A stretch of DNA of 64,000 nucleotides, taken from Pseudoduganella ginsengisoli (GTDB taxonomy: Bacteria; Pseudomonadota; Gammaproteobacteria; Burkholderiales; Burkholderiaceae_D). The notes beneath the pieces are model-generated. The model had not been told where the DNA came from. It saw nothing but the letters and a program-made list of their open reading frames with translations, and ran no database searches. This document shows positions 36,050-44,449 of this stretch, piece after piece; position 1 is the stretch's first letter; each line of letters starts with the position of its first letter. The stretch covers positions 124,001 to 188,000 of the forward strand of contig NZ_WNLA01000001.1 in the NCBI RefSeq assembly GCF_009720865.1. The letters run 5' to 3'. The position numbers and the translations under genes were made by a program.

Positions 36050-37819
36050 ATGAATAAAGCACTCGACCTGCAACAAATCTTCACCTGGCTGCTGGCAGAC
36101 GGCATGGTTGATAAAGCCCATGTCAAAGCCCACTTCGCGCAGGCGCAAGGCATCATGCGCAACACGGTCGGCTCCATGCATCCGTTGTGCGCGGTGGCGC
36201 ACTGCAAACTGGTTTCCACCAGCGCGCCGCACAAGCACCTGACGCTGGACGTGCTGACGGAATGGCTGGCAAGCCACGTGCACCTGCCGTTTTACCGCAT
36301 CGACCCATTGAAAATCGACTTCACCCGCGTGGCGGACGTAATGTCGGCCAGCTATGCAGCGCGCTTCAATATCCTGCCGGTGGAAATGACGGTCGATACG
36401 CTGGTGATTGCCACTGCCGATCCGTATGCGCTGGAATGGGAAGCGGAAATCGCGAAGATTTCACGGCGCACCATCCGCCGCGTGATTGCCAATCCGCTCG
36501 ATATCGCGCAATACACGTCGCAATTCTTCAGCCTCGCCAAGTCCATTAAAAAGGCCAACAAGTCGACGGGACAGGACGTCGCGCTGCGCAACAACTTTGA
36601 ACAGCTGGTGGAACTGGGCAAGGCCAACCGCCAGGTTGATGCCAACGACCAGCACGTGATCAATATCGTCGACTGGCTGTGGCAATACGCATTCGAGCAG
36701 CGCGCCTCCGACATCCACCTGGAACCCAAGCGCGACATGGGCGCCATCCGTTTCCGCATCGATGGCGTGCTGCATCAGGTGTACCAGGTTCCCGCTGTCG
36801 TCATGCTGGCCATGACGGCCCGCATCAAGCTGCTGGGACGCATGGACGTGATTGAAAAACGCCGCCCGCAAGATGGCCGCATCAAGACGCGCACGGCCGG
36901 CGGCCAGGAAATCGAACTGCGCCTGTCGACATTGCCCACGGCGTTTGGCGAAAAGCTCGTCATGCGTATCTTTGATCCGGACGTCGTCGTCAAAACCCTG
37001 CCGGAGCTGGGCTTCCCTGAAGACGACGCCGTGCGCTGGGACATGCTGACCAAGCGCCCGCACGGCATCATCCTCGTCACGGGCCCGACCGGTTCCGGCA
37101 AAACCACGACGCTGTACACGACGCTGAAAGCACTGGCCACGTCCGAAGTCAACGTGTGCACGGTGGAAGACCCGATAGAAATGGTGGAAGCATCGTTCAA
37201 TCAAATGCAGGTGCAGCCGGGTATCGACCTGTCGTTTGCCGACGGCGTGCGGGCGCTGATGCGGCAAGATCCGGACATCATCATGGTGGGCGAAATCCGC
37301 GACCTTGCCACGGCAGAGATGGCGATCCAGGCAGCGCTGACGGGCCACCTCGTGCTGTCGACGCTGCACACCAACGACGCGCCATCGGCCGTCATGCGCC
37401 TGCTGGAACTGGGCGTGCCGTACTACCTGCTGGAAGCCACGCTGATCGGCATCATGGCGCAGCGCCTCGTGCGCACGCTGTGCCCGGACTGCAAAGCGCC
37501 CGATGGCGCCATCAGCGACGACGTGTGGCAAGCCATGGTGAGCGGCTGGGACTTGCCCAAGCCGGCCACCGTATATCGCCCGGTCGGCTGCCCCGAGTGC
37601 CGCCAGACCGGCTACCGTGGCCGCACCGGCATTTATGAATTGCTGACCGTGACGGAAGGCTTCAGCAAACTGGTGCAGGAAGAAACCGATATTGCCGCGC
37701 TGCGCCGCCAGAGCGTGGCCGACGGCATGAAGCCTTTGCGCATTGCGGGCGCCCATAAAATCCTTGAAGGCACGACGAGTTCCGATGAAGTGTTGAAAGT
37801 CACGTCATCGCTGTTATGA
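36050..37819 (+). CDS. gspE: GspE/PilB-family secretion ATPase
   Basis: This 589-residue hexameric ATPase of the type II secretion / type IV pilus class has an N-terminal MshEN-like domain (about residues 1-160). The core follows with Walker A GPTGSGKTTT (about 345-354), the Asp-box CTVEDPIEM, Walker B LMRQDPDIIMVGEIRD and the His-box HLVLSTLHTND. A zinc-binding tetracysteine (CPDCK and CPECR) lies near the C-terminus. No other gsp or pil gene is nearby, so partners must be elsewhere. The start codon follows CGCCGCCAG without a strong Shine-Dalgarno. Confidence 0.9.
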   Translation: MNKALDLQQIFTWLLADGMVDKAHVKAHFAQAQGIMRNTVGSMHPLCAVAHCKLVSTSAPHKHLTLDVLTEWLASHVHLPFYRIDPLKIDFTRVADVMSASYAARFNILPVEMTVDTLVIATADPYALEWEAEIAKISRRTIRRVIANPLDIAQYTSQFFSLAKSIKKANKSTGQDVALRNNFEQLVELGKANRQVDANDQHVINIVDWLWQYAFEQRASDIHLEPKRDMGAIRFRIDGVLHQVYQVPAVVMLAMTARIKLLGRMDVIEKRRPQDGRIKTRTAGGQEIELRLSTLPTAFGEKLVMRIFDPDVVVKTLPELGFPEDDAVRWDMLTKRPHGIILVTGPTGSGKTTTLYTTLKALATSEVNVCTVEDPIEMVEASFNQMQVQPGIDLSFADGVRALMRQDPDIIMVGEIRDLATAEMAIQAALTGHLVLSTLHTNDAPSAVMRLLELGVPYYLLEATLIGIMAQRLVRTLCPDCKAPDGAISDDVWQAMVSGWDLPKPATVYRPVGCPECRQTGYRGRTGIYELLTVTEGFSKLVQEETDIAALRRQSVADGMKPLRIAGAHKILEGTTSSDEVLKVTSSLL

Positions 37820-37839
37820 CCGGTCCGTGAAAAAAGCAC

Positions 37840-37869
37840 TTGGCAACCGGGTTTTGACCTGTATATAAT
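37840..37869 (+). promoter_or_regulatory. tRNA-Lys promoter
   Basis: TTGGCA (37840-37845) and TATAAT (37864-37869) are 18 bases apart, placing the start a few bases before the tRNA. GC-rich bases after the -10 resemble a stringent discriminator. Confidence 0.75.
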
Positions 37870-37881
37870 ACGGCCTCTTTC

Positions 37882-37957
37882 GGGTCGTTAGCTCAGCTGG
37901 TAGAGCAGCGGACTTTTAATCCGTTGGTCGCAGGTTCGAATCCCGCACGGCCTACCA
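37882..37957 (+). tRNA. tRNA-Lys (anticodon UUU)
   Basis: The 76-nt cloverleaf has acceptor GGGTCGT paired with ACGGCCT (G1-U72 wobble). The D-loop contains AGCTGGTA, and the anticodon loop CTTTTAA carries UUU for lysine. The T-loop is TTCGAAT and the encoded 3' end is CCA. The T-stem GCAGG/CCCGC has one A-C mismatch (A51-C63), where A-U is usual. It lies 62 bases after the GspE-type gene and has its own promoter. Confidence 0.97.
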
Positions 37958-37972
37958 CGAATCATCAGAGAA

Positions 37973-38002
37973 GCCCACGAATTACGGTTCGTGGGCTTTT
38001 TT
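37973..38002 (+). terminator. Rho-independent terminator of tRNA-Lys
   Basis: GCCCACGAA (37973-37981) and TTCGTGGGC (37988-37996) form a perfect 9-bp stem with a 6-nt loop. Six T residues follow. Confidence 0.92.
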
Positions 38003-38127
38003 GTTTCTGGCCGCGCTATGGCTATCTGAAAGCGCCGGCCTCGCCTGCTTCATGGGTGCACCGTACTGGGGACACGAAGGCCGCATTGCCAGCCTGGAAT
38101 TCAGCCATCACAAACCAAGGCTTGGTT

Positions 38128-39267
38128 TCAACTCAGCGGAATGGTCACTGCCAGCGTTGTCCCCTCTCCTTGCTTGCCACTGCACAAGCGCATCCGTCCA
38201 CCCAACTGCCTGACGCGTTCGCGCATGCCGAGCACGCCAAATGCCGTGCGCGGACGCCAGCCTGCCGCCTTCAGGCCGACCCCGTTGTCGCTGACACTGA
38301 GGTAAAGCTCCTTGGCGCGCAGCCGCAACCGCACCTGGACAGCATTGGCATGGGCATGCTGATACACATTGGCGAGCGCTTCTTGCAAAATCCTAAAGAC
38401 GGACAAGGTGATCTGTTCGTCGATCCGATAGCCGGGATCGTCCAGGTCGGCCTGTAAATGGCAAGAAATGCCCATGCGCTGCTCAAATTGACGCACCTGC
38501 CATTCCAGTGCTGCTGGCAAGCCCAAATCGAGCGTATACGGCCTCAGGGAATTGATGATGCCGCGTACAGAACGCATCGAGGTATCGATGATATTGAGCG
38601 CGAAAGCCGAATTGTCTTGCATGCCATCGCGCGCTGCCAGCATCGACACTTCCAGGCGCAGGGCCAGCAGGTTTTGTCCAAGTTCGTCATGCACTTCTTT
38701 GGCAACGCGCTTGCGCTCGTCTTCCTTCATGCCCAGCAAATGCGTGGCAAAGGCACGCAGTTGTTCTTCTTTCTTCTTCATGCGCGCCAGCAGGGGATCC
38801 ACGCCGGCTTCCATGCCGCAGCGCTCACCGATGTCCTGGATCACGATGTGGCAGTACTGGTTCTGTGCATCGGCAATGCTGTCAAGGCGTACGCGCCGAT
38901 TACGATCCTGCAAGCTAAAACCTTGCAATTCGCATTGGTGCTTGATGGGGGTGGAGAAAACCCGCTCGATGTGCGCGCGCAACGCCGTCCGGCTGCCCGG
39001 ACAGAGTTTATCGGCCAGGCTGGCGCCCAGCAGGTCGGCTTGCTGGGAATGAAGCAAATCCATGGCGGCGCCATTGCAGTCGATGACCCGCCCCGCCGGA
39101 TCGACCAGCAAATAGCCCATCAACGGTAAGGAAAACAGATCTGGCCTGCCGGCGTCCGTGCTGCGCTGCTGCAGTTCAAGCAAGGCAGCGTTCTGGATTT
39201 CCAGGTCGAGCTGGCGCACCTGCAATTGGTGCAATTGGCGGCGTACTTCCCAATCGTCCATTGGCAT
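38128..39267 (-). CDS. PAS-containing sensor histidine kinase (HisKA_3 type)
   Basis: This kinase of about 379 residues has an N-terminal coiled stretch and a PAS domain (LMGYLLVDPAGRVIDCNGAAM). The HisKA_3 phosphoacceptor helix has ERKRVAKEVHDELGQ. The HATPase domain shows the N box ILQEALANVYQHA, G1 SDNGVGL and FGVLGMRERV. This is the NarL/DegS class that pairs with LuxR-type regulators; no response regulator is adjacent. It has no membrane segment. It follows the CheB-CheR fusion by 11 bases, so they form one unit. The start at 39267 could also be ATG 39261, which has AAGG at better spacing. Confidence 0.88.
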   Translation of the reverse strand: MPMDDWEVRRQLHQLQVRQLDLEIQNAALLELQQRSTDAGRPDLFSLPLMGYLLVDPAGRVIDCNGAAMDLLHSQQADLLGASLADKLCPGSRTALRAHIERVFSTPIKHQCELQGFSLQDRNRRVRLDSIADAQNQYCHIVIQDIGERCGMEAGVDPLLARMKKKEEQLRAFATHLLGMKEDERKRVAKEVHDELGQNLLALRLEVSMLAARDGMQDNSAFALNIIDTSMRSVRGIINSLRPYTLDLGLPAALEWQVRQFEQRMGISCHLQADLDDPGYRIDEQITLSVFRILQEALANVYQHAHANAVQVRLRLRAKELYLSVSDNGVGLKAAGWRPRTAFGVLGMRERVRQLGGRMRLCSGKQGEGTTLAVTIPLS

Positions 39268-39278
39268 CGCCTTAAAAT

Positions 39279-41849
39279 CTAGTTCGAGCGCCCTGCTGCA
39301 TTGCGCATTTCCGCCTCCATCACCTTCAATTCGGTAATTTCCAGGAAAGTCATCACCAGGCCATCGACCACGTTCTCCGATGTGCGGTAGGGCATGATGC
39401 GTGCCTTGTACCACTGGCCATCCTTGGTCGACACCTGCTTCTCCTTATGAGTGCTGGTGGCAAGGACTTGTTTCGCATCGTCCTGCAACTCAGGATAAAG
39501 CAAGATGTTGGTGATGTCCGACAGCGGCCTGCCCACGTCGCTGGGAATCAGCCGAAAAATGTGGGTCGAGTGCGTCGTGAAGCGGCGCACATTGAGCGCC
39601 TCGTCCAGGAAGACCGTCGCAATTTCTGTGCTATTTAACAGGTTCTTCAGATCGTTATTGGCATGTGCCAGGTCTTCCATCCTGGCGTGCAATTCGGCAT
39701 TGACCACTTGCAGTTCTTCATTCATAGACTGCGTTTCTTCTTTTGTCGTCGTCAATTCCTCATTGGTCGACTGCAATTCCTCATTGGTTGACTGCAGTTC
39801 CTCATTAGCCGACGTCAATTCTTCGCGCATCGATTGCATGTCTTCGCGCGTGCGCTTCAGTTCAGCCAGATAGGCGGCATCTGCCGTCTTGGGGCGGCGG
39901 CTGCGCAAGTTGAGCGCCGTCTCTTTGATTTCCTCGAAGACCACCATATACATGCCGCGCAAATGCTCAAGTCCTTCAGTGGGGTGGACAACCACATTGA
40001 TGGAGGAACCGCTCCCGCCGGTGTCCAGGCGAACCCCTTCGGCCTTGCTGGATTCGTTGTTACGCATGGCCCGGTGCAGGCAGCTCGACAGGGCATGGCG
40101 CAACTCCTCCCGGGCCATCGCATAAATATTCCAGTTGGCCTTGCCAGCGGCGGGTTCCAGGTATTTTCCGGTGCGCCCATTGATGTAGATGACGTCGCCT
40201 TCAGCATTGATCAGAACAGCGGCGGGGACATAGCGATCGAGCAGGAATTGCTCTGCCTGCTGCTGCAAGCTATCCCGATGGACGAGGTGCCGGTTGACTT
40301 CGACCGTATCCGGCGGCATGGCAGGCAAGGTCCTGGTAGGGAACTGCAAGGACTGGCGGCCCTGGCTGTCAATGCGCCGATAGATACGCGCCTTGCTATC
40401 GATACTGGCGAACAAATTGGTGTAGCGTCCAATCGTTTCTGCGCTGCCCAGGATCAGCAAGCCGCCCGGATTCAGCGCATAGTGGAATAACGGGATCAGC
40501 TTGGCCTGGATGTCGGCGTCCAGATAAATCAGCAGGTTGCGGCACATCAGCACATCAAGCTTCGTAAACGGGGGATCGCTAATCATGTTTTGCTGGGCAA
40601 ACACCACCATGTCACGAATTTCCTTGCAGACACGGTAGGACTTTTCTTCCTTGATAAAGTATCGCTCCAGGCGCTGCGCATTGACGTCGTCCTCGATCTC
40701 CTCCGGATAGCGGCCAAGGCGGGCCCGCGCAATCGCATCGGCGTCCAGGTCCGTCGCAAACACTTGCAGGGTCAGGCGCAGTCCGCCCCCCATTTGCTCC
40801 AGCGTCTCCTTGAAGATGATGGCGAGAGAATAGGCTTCTTCGCCGGTCGAGCAGGCTGGAACCCAGGCGCGCATGACACGGTCCGTTTCCCCATGCCGCC
40901 GGCAAATGGCCGGCATGCTGCTTTCAAGCAAGCCCGTCCACAGCGGCTCATCACGGAAGAAATGGGTTACCCCGATCAAGAGTTCTTTAAACAGCAGGTG
41001 GATTTCCTGCGGATTGGCATGCAAGAAATCCACATAAGCCCCCATATCGGCGAGCTGGTGCAGCGCGATGCGCCGGCCAATGCGGCGGTACAGCGTATTG
41101 GTCTTGTACGAAGAGAAGTCATGGCCCGTATATCTATGCAACAGGGCAATTAGTGCGTGCAGCGGCGACTCGTGCGCGGCATGGCCGTGCGGCGCGGCAT
41201 ATCCGGCTTCGTGTGTTAGCTGGCGCAGCAATTCGGACATCAATTTGTCTGCCGGCGCAACAATCGCCGTTTCATCGGCCTTAATGGCATTGGACGGCAT
41301 GCTGTCGAACTTGGCATCCGACGGCTCCTGCACCAGCGTCAGGCCGTCTTCGGAACGGATGGCCGTTAAGCCCAGGCTGCCGTCGGCTCCCATGCCCGAC
41401 AGGACCAGGCCGATCGCGTTGGCGCCGTGTTCCTGCGCCAGGGACAGGAAGAACTGGTCGATCGGCAAAGCCAGCCCTGGGCGGCCGGAAAGCGCTTCAA
41501 GCACAAACATTTCTTTGCTCATCGACGCTTGCTGCCCCGATGGCACCACGTAGATATGATCCGCCTCGGCAATCATGCCGTGGCTAATCTGCAGCACGGG
41601 CATGCTGGTAAACCGTCTGAGCAATTCGGGCAGCATGCCCTGGTAGCTGGGGTCCTGGTGCTGGATGACGACGAAGGCGAGGCCGGTGTGCGTGGGGGCC
41701 GGGCGGAAAAACTGCTCCAGGGCTTCAAGGCCGCCTGCCGATGCGCCAATGGCGGCAATGCGCAGAATGCTTGGTGTTGTCGTTGCCGCCTTTGCCGTGC
41801 GCTTGCCCCGGGGTTGAGATGGTTGTTTAGGCAGAGGCGCTTGAGCCAT
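39279..41849 (-). CDS. CheB-CheR-PAS fusion protein
   Basis: This fusion protein of about 856 residues starts with a CheB methylesterase domain (catalytic S37 in IGASAGG, LSGMGADGSLGL) lacking a receiver domain. A CheR methyltransferase domain follows (YRRIGRRIALHQL, then SAM-binding ACSTGEEAYSLA and CRNLLIYLD). After that come a PAS domain and a coiled coil of repeated ANEELQSTNEELQSTNEEL heptads (about residues 650-740). A final PAS domain ends the protein. Such proteins modify receptors or act as methylation-dependent sensors. The start ATG 41849 is chosen over 41888, because conservation and spacing fit better. The kinase gene follows directly. Confidence 0.92.
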   Translation of the reverse strand: MAQAPLPKQPSQPRGKRTAKAATTTPSILRIAAIGASAGGLEALEQFFRPAPTHTGLAFVVIQHQDPSYQGMLPELLRRFTSMPVLQISHGMIAEADHIYVVPSGQQASMSKEMFVLEALSGRPGLALPIDQFFLSLAQEHGANAIGLVLSGMGADGSLGLTAIRSEDGLTLVQEPSDAKFDSMPSNAIKADETAIVAPADKLMSELLRQLTHEAGYAAPHGHAAHESPLHALIALLHRYTGHDFSSYKTNTLYRRIGRRIALHQLADMGAYVDFLHANPQEIHLLFKELLIGVTHFFRDEPLWTGLLESSMPAICRRHGETDRVMRAWVPACSTGEEAYSLAIIFKETLEQMGGGLRLTLQVFATDLDADAIARARLGRYPEEIEDDVNAQRLERYFIKEEKSYRVCKEIRDMVVFAQQNMISDPPFTKLDVLMCRNLLIYLDADIQAKLIPLFHYALNPGGLLILGSAETIGRYTNLFASIDSKARIYRRIDSQGRQSLQFPTRTLPAMPPDTVEVNRHLVHRDSLQQQAEQFLLDRYVPAAVLINAEGDVIYINGRTGKYLEPAAGKANWNIYAMAREELRHALSSCLHRAMRNNESSKAEGVRLDTGGSGSSINVVVHPTEGLEHLRGMYMVVFEEIKETALNLRSRRPKTADAAYLAELKRTREDMQSMREELTSANEELQSTNEELQSTNEELTTTKEETQSMNEELQVVNAELHARMEDLAHANNDLKNLLNSTEIATVFLDEALNVRRFTTHSTHIFRLIPSDVGRPLSDITNILLYPELQDDAKQVLATSTHKEKQVSTKDGQWYKARIMPYRTSENVVDGLVMTFLEITELKVMEAEMRNAAGRSN

Positions 41850-42191
41850 GCTTGATCTTTCTGGTAATTGAGCAGGTGAACTTAACATATGCGGCCAGAA
41901 TCACCAAGAGCCGCCCCGCAGGGACGCCTCGTGGAGAAGTCAGTTCACTTCCGCGCACAGCCCCATGGGCAACTGCAAGACATCCCCACTGCCCCGGCAG
42001 TAAATGGCCTTCTGTACGCCTGGCCGTGCCATGGCGCAGCCCCAAAGCAGGCAGGATGACGCCGCTGCAATCCTTGCTGCCAGCGCGGCCTGATACATTT
42101 GCATAACATATGGCCGATTGACAGTGGGCAAGGTTTTAACTGACCATATTCTGCTTCGCTTGACTGCTTAACTACCGTCACAGGCCCCCTG
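41850..42191. other. 342-bp region between the CheB/CheR and S9 peptidase genes
   Basis: This divergent gap must carry promoters for both genes. A consensus TTGACA at 42118-42123 is present, but no good -10 lies at normal spacing. CATATG motifs occur near 41886-41891 and 42108-42113. No gene or strong repeat is seen. Confidence 0.5.
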
Positions 42192-44345
42192 ATGAAATTA
42201 CTTCCCCTCTCCGTCTCCGCCCTGCTGCTGGCCGCCGCTTCGGGCGCCCTGGCCAATGGCGTTACCGCGCCAACCGCTGCCGGAACCACGGCAACATCGG
42301 CCACTGCCGCCAAACATGCGATCACCCACGAAGACGTGTGGCTGATGAAGCGCGTCGGCGCCCCTTCCGTCAGCCCGGACGGCCGCTGGGCCGTGTTTTC
42401 CGTCACGGAGCCATCGTATGACAGCAAGGAACAGTGGGCCGACCTGTGGATCAAATCTTTGGCGGACGACAGCGCACCGCGCCGCCTGACCTTTTCGAAA
42501 GGCGGCGAATCCAGCGTGAACTGGGCGCCCGACAGCAAGTCGCTGGTGTTTGTCGCGAAACGCGATGGCGACGAAGCCGGCCAGATTTACCGCATCGATA
42601 TCGCCGGCGGCGGCGAAGCGCAGCGCCTGACGACGCTGACCTTGGGCGCCCGCTCGCCCCGTTTCAGCCCGGACGGCAAGCAATTGCTGTTCGTGTCCGA
42701 CGTGTTCCCTGGCGCCACGGATGAAGAATCCATCAAGAAGGCCGCCAAGGAACGCAAGGACCGCAAATACAGCGCCCGCGCATATGAATCATTCCCGCCG
42801 CGCTTCTTCGACAAGTGGCTCGACGATAAGAAAGTGCGCCTGTTCGTCATGGATGCGGAAGCCGGCGCCACGCCGCGCGACTTGCTGGCCAATTCCAAAC
42901 TGGCGGCGCTGCCAGGCTTTGGCGGCGGCCAGGGCGATGAAGGCCAGTCCCTCAATGCAGTCTGGGCGCCGGATGGCAAGACCATCGTGTTTGCCGCGTC
43001 GACCAACCGCGATCAAATGGCGCGCGCGGCGGCCTTCACGCAAATTTTCCTCGTGCCGGCCAAGGGCGGCGAAGCGCTGCAGCTGACCAACGACAAGTAC
43101 AGCTATGGCTCGCTGCAATTCGCACCGGACGGCAAGACGCTGTTCGCGCTGACACAGGATGAGACGCCGGGCAAAGTCTATGACCTGGAGCGCCTGGCCA
43201 GCTTTACGTGGCCGTCCGTACACCTGGAACGCAAAGTCCTGACGGCAGCGCTGGACCGCTCGATTTCCCGCTACGTGCTGCCGGCCGACGGCAAGCGCAT
43301 TTATTTCACGTACGAACACGCTGGCCTGGAACAACTGTACTCGATGAATTACAGCGGCGGCGACGTCAAGACCGAAGCGAATCACGCGACGGGCAGCATC
43401 AATTCGCTGTCCGTGGGCGGCAAGATGCTGGTGGGTGTGTGGGAATCGTCGATCAACCCGCCGGAAGTGCATGCCTTTACGGCACAAGGTCCGAAGCGCC
43501 TGACGTCGTTCAACGTGGACAAGGCTGCCACGATTGACTGGCAGGCGCCGGAACACTTCTGGTTCAAGACGCCGGACGGCCGCCAGATCCACAACATGGT
43601 GGTCAAGCCTGCCAACTTCGACCCGAATAAAAAGTACCCGCTGTTTGCCGTGATCCACGGCGGCGCCGCCAACATGTGGCGCGACCAGTTCGTGCTGCGC
43701 TGGAATTACCACTTGCTGGCCAAGCCAGGCTACATCGTGCTGCTGACGGACTACAAAGGTTCGACCGGCTATGGCGAAGAATTCGCCCGCTCGATCCAGT
43801 TCGATCCGCTGAAGGGTCCAGGCGATGAAGTGAACCAGGCAGTCGACGAAGCGATTAAAAAATACAGCTACATCGATGCCAATAAACTGGCAGCGGGCGG
43901 CGCCAGCTATGGCGGCCACCTGGCCAACTGGCTGCAGGCGACCACCACGCGCTACAAGGCCATCGTGTCGCACGCGGGTGAAATGGACCTCGTCATGCAG
44001 TGGGGCACCAGCGACAGCATCCATGGCCGCGAAGTCAATGCCGGCGGCCCCGTGTGGAGCAACTTGCCGGTATGGCGCGAGCAAAGCCCGGTCATGCAGG
44101 CGGGGAACCACGAGAAAGGCACCGGTTTCAAGACGCCGATCCTGATCACGGTGGGCGAACTGGATTACCGCGTGCCGGTCAACAATGCGCTGATGAATTT
44201 CGCGACCCAGCAGCGCCTCAACGTACCGAGCAAGCTGGTGGTCTTCCCGGATGAAAACCACTGGATCCTCAAAGGGGAAAACAGCCGCTACTTCTACAGC
44301 GAAGTGCATGGCTGGCTGAACAAGTACCTGAACGACGCACAATAA
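42192..44345 (+). CDS. S9 family prolyl oligopeptidase-type peptidase, secreted
   Basis: This 717-residue protein has a Sec signal peptide (MKLLPLSVSALLLAAASGAL, end ANG). A beta-propeller domain follows (about residues 50-440) with WD40-like FSPDGKQLLFVSD, then an alpha/beta hydrolase catalytic domain. The triad is S572 (GGASYGGHLA), D658 (GELDYRVPV) and H690 (DENHWIL). It probably cleaves short peptides in the periplasm, as acylaminoacyl- or dipeptidyl-peptidases do. A GC-rich hairpin follows the stop. Confidence 0.93.
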   Translation: MKLLPLSVSALLLAAASGALANGVTAPTAAGTTATSATAAKHAITHEDVWLMKRVGAPSVSPDGRWAVFSVTEPSYDSKEQWADLWIKSLADDSAPRRLTFSKGGESSVNWAPDSKSLVFVAKRDGDEAGQIYRIDIAGGGEAQRLTTLTLGARSPRFSPDGKQLLFVSDVFPGATDEESIKKAAKERKDRKYSARAYESFPPRFFDKWLDDKKVRLFVMDAEAGATPRDLLANSKLAALPGFGGGQGDEGQSLNAVWAPDGKTIVFAASTNRDQMARAAAFTQIFLVPAKGGEALQLTNDKYSYGSLQFAPDGKTLFALTQDETPGKVYDLERLASFTWPSVHLERKVLTAALDRSISRYVLPADGKRIYFTYEHAGLEQLYSMNYSGGDVKTEANHATGSINSLSVGGKMLVGVWESSINPPEVHAFTAQGPKRLTSFNVDKAATIDWQAPEHFWFKTPDGRQIHNMVVKPANFDPNKKYPLFAVIHGGAANMWRDQFVLRWNYHLLAKPGYIVLLTDYKGSTGYGEEFARSIQFDPLKGPGDEVNQAVDEAIKKYSYIDANKLAAGGASYGGHLANWLQATTTRYKAIVSHAGEMDLVMQWGTSDSIHGREVNAGGPVWSNLPVWREQSPVMQAGNHEKGTGFKTPILITVGELDYRVPVNNALMNFATQQRLNVPSKLVVFPDENHWILKGENSRYFYSEVHGWLNKYLNDAQ

Positions 44346-44356
44346 TTACGCGCCGC

Positions 44357-44390
44357 GCGCCGGCCCTGCTGACAAATGCAGGGCCGGCGC
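44357..44390 (+). terminator. Hairpin after the S9 peptidase gene
   Basis: GCGCCGGCCCTGC (44357-44369) and GCAGGGCCGGCGC (44378-44390) form a perfect 13-bp stem with an 8-nt loop. Only TT follows, so termination efficiency is uncertain. Confidence 0.65.
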
Positions 44391-44449
44391 TTCCCCTCCG
44401 GCTGTGGCGCTGCTAACATGCCCTGTTATCAAAAAAACAGGAGTGTGAC

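Noticed and set aside
39690..39830. Short repeats of about 21 bp (ACTGCAATTCCTCATTGG type) resembling a CRISPR or VNTR.
   Set aside because: They lie inside the CheB-CheR fusion and encode the heptad repeats NEELQST of the coiled coil. There are no spacers and the frame is kept.
42192..44345. Possibility that the S9 peptidase is a TolB-like translocation protein because of its beta-propeller.
   Set aside because: The intact serine/aspartate/histidine triad in a C-terminal hydrolase domain identifies it as a peptidase.
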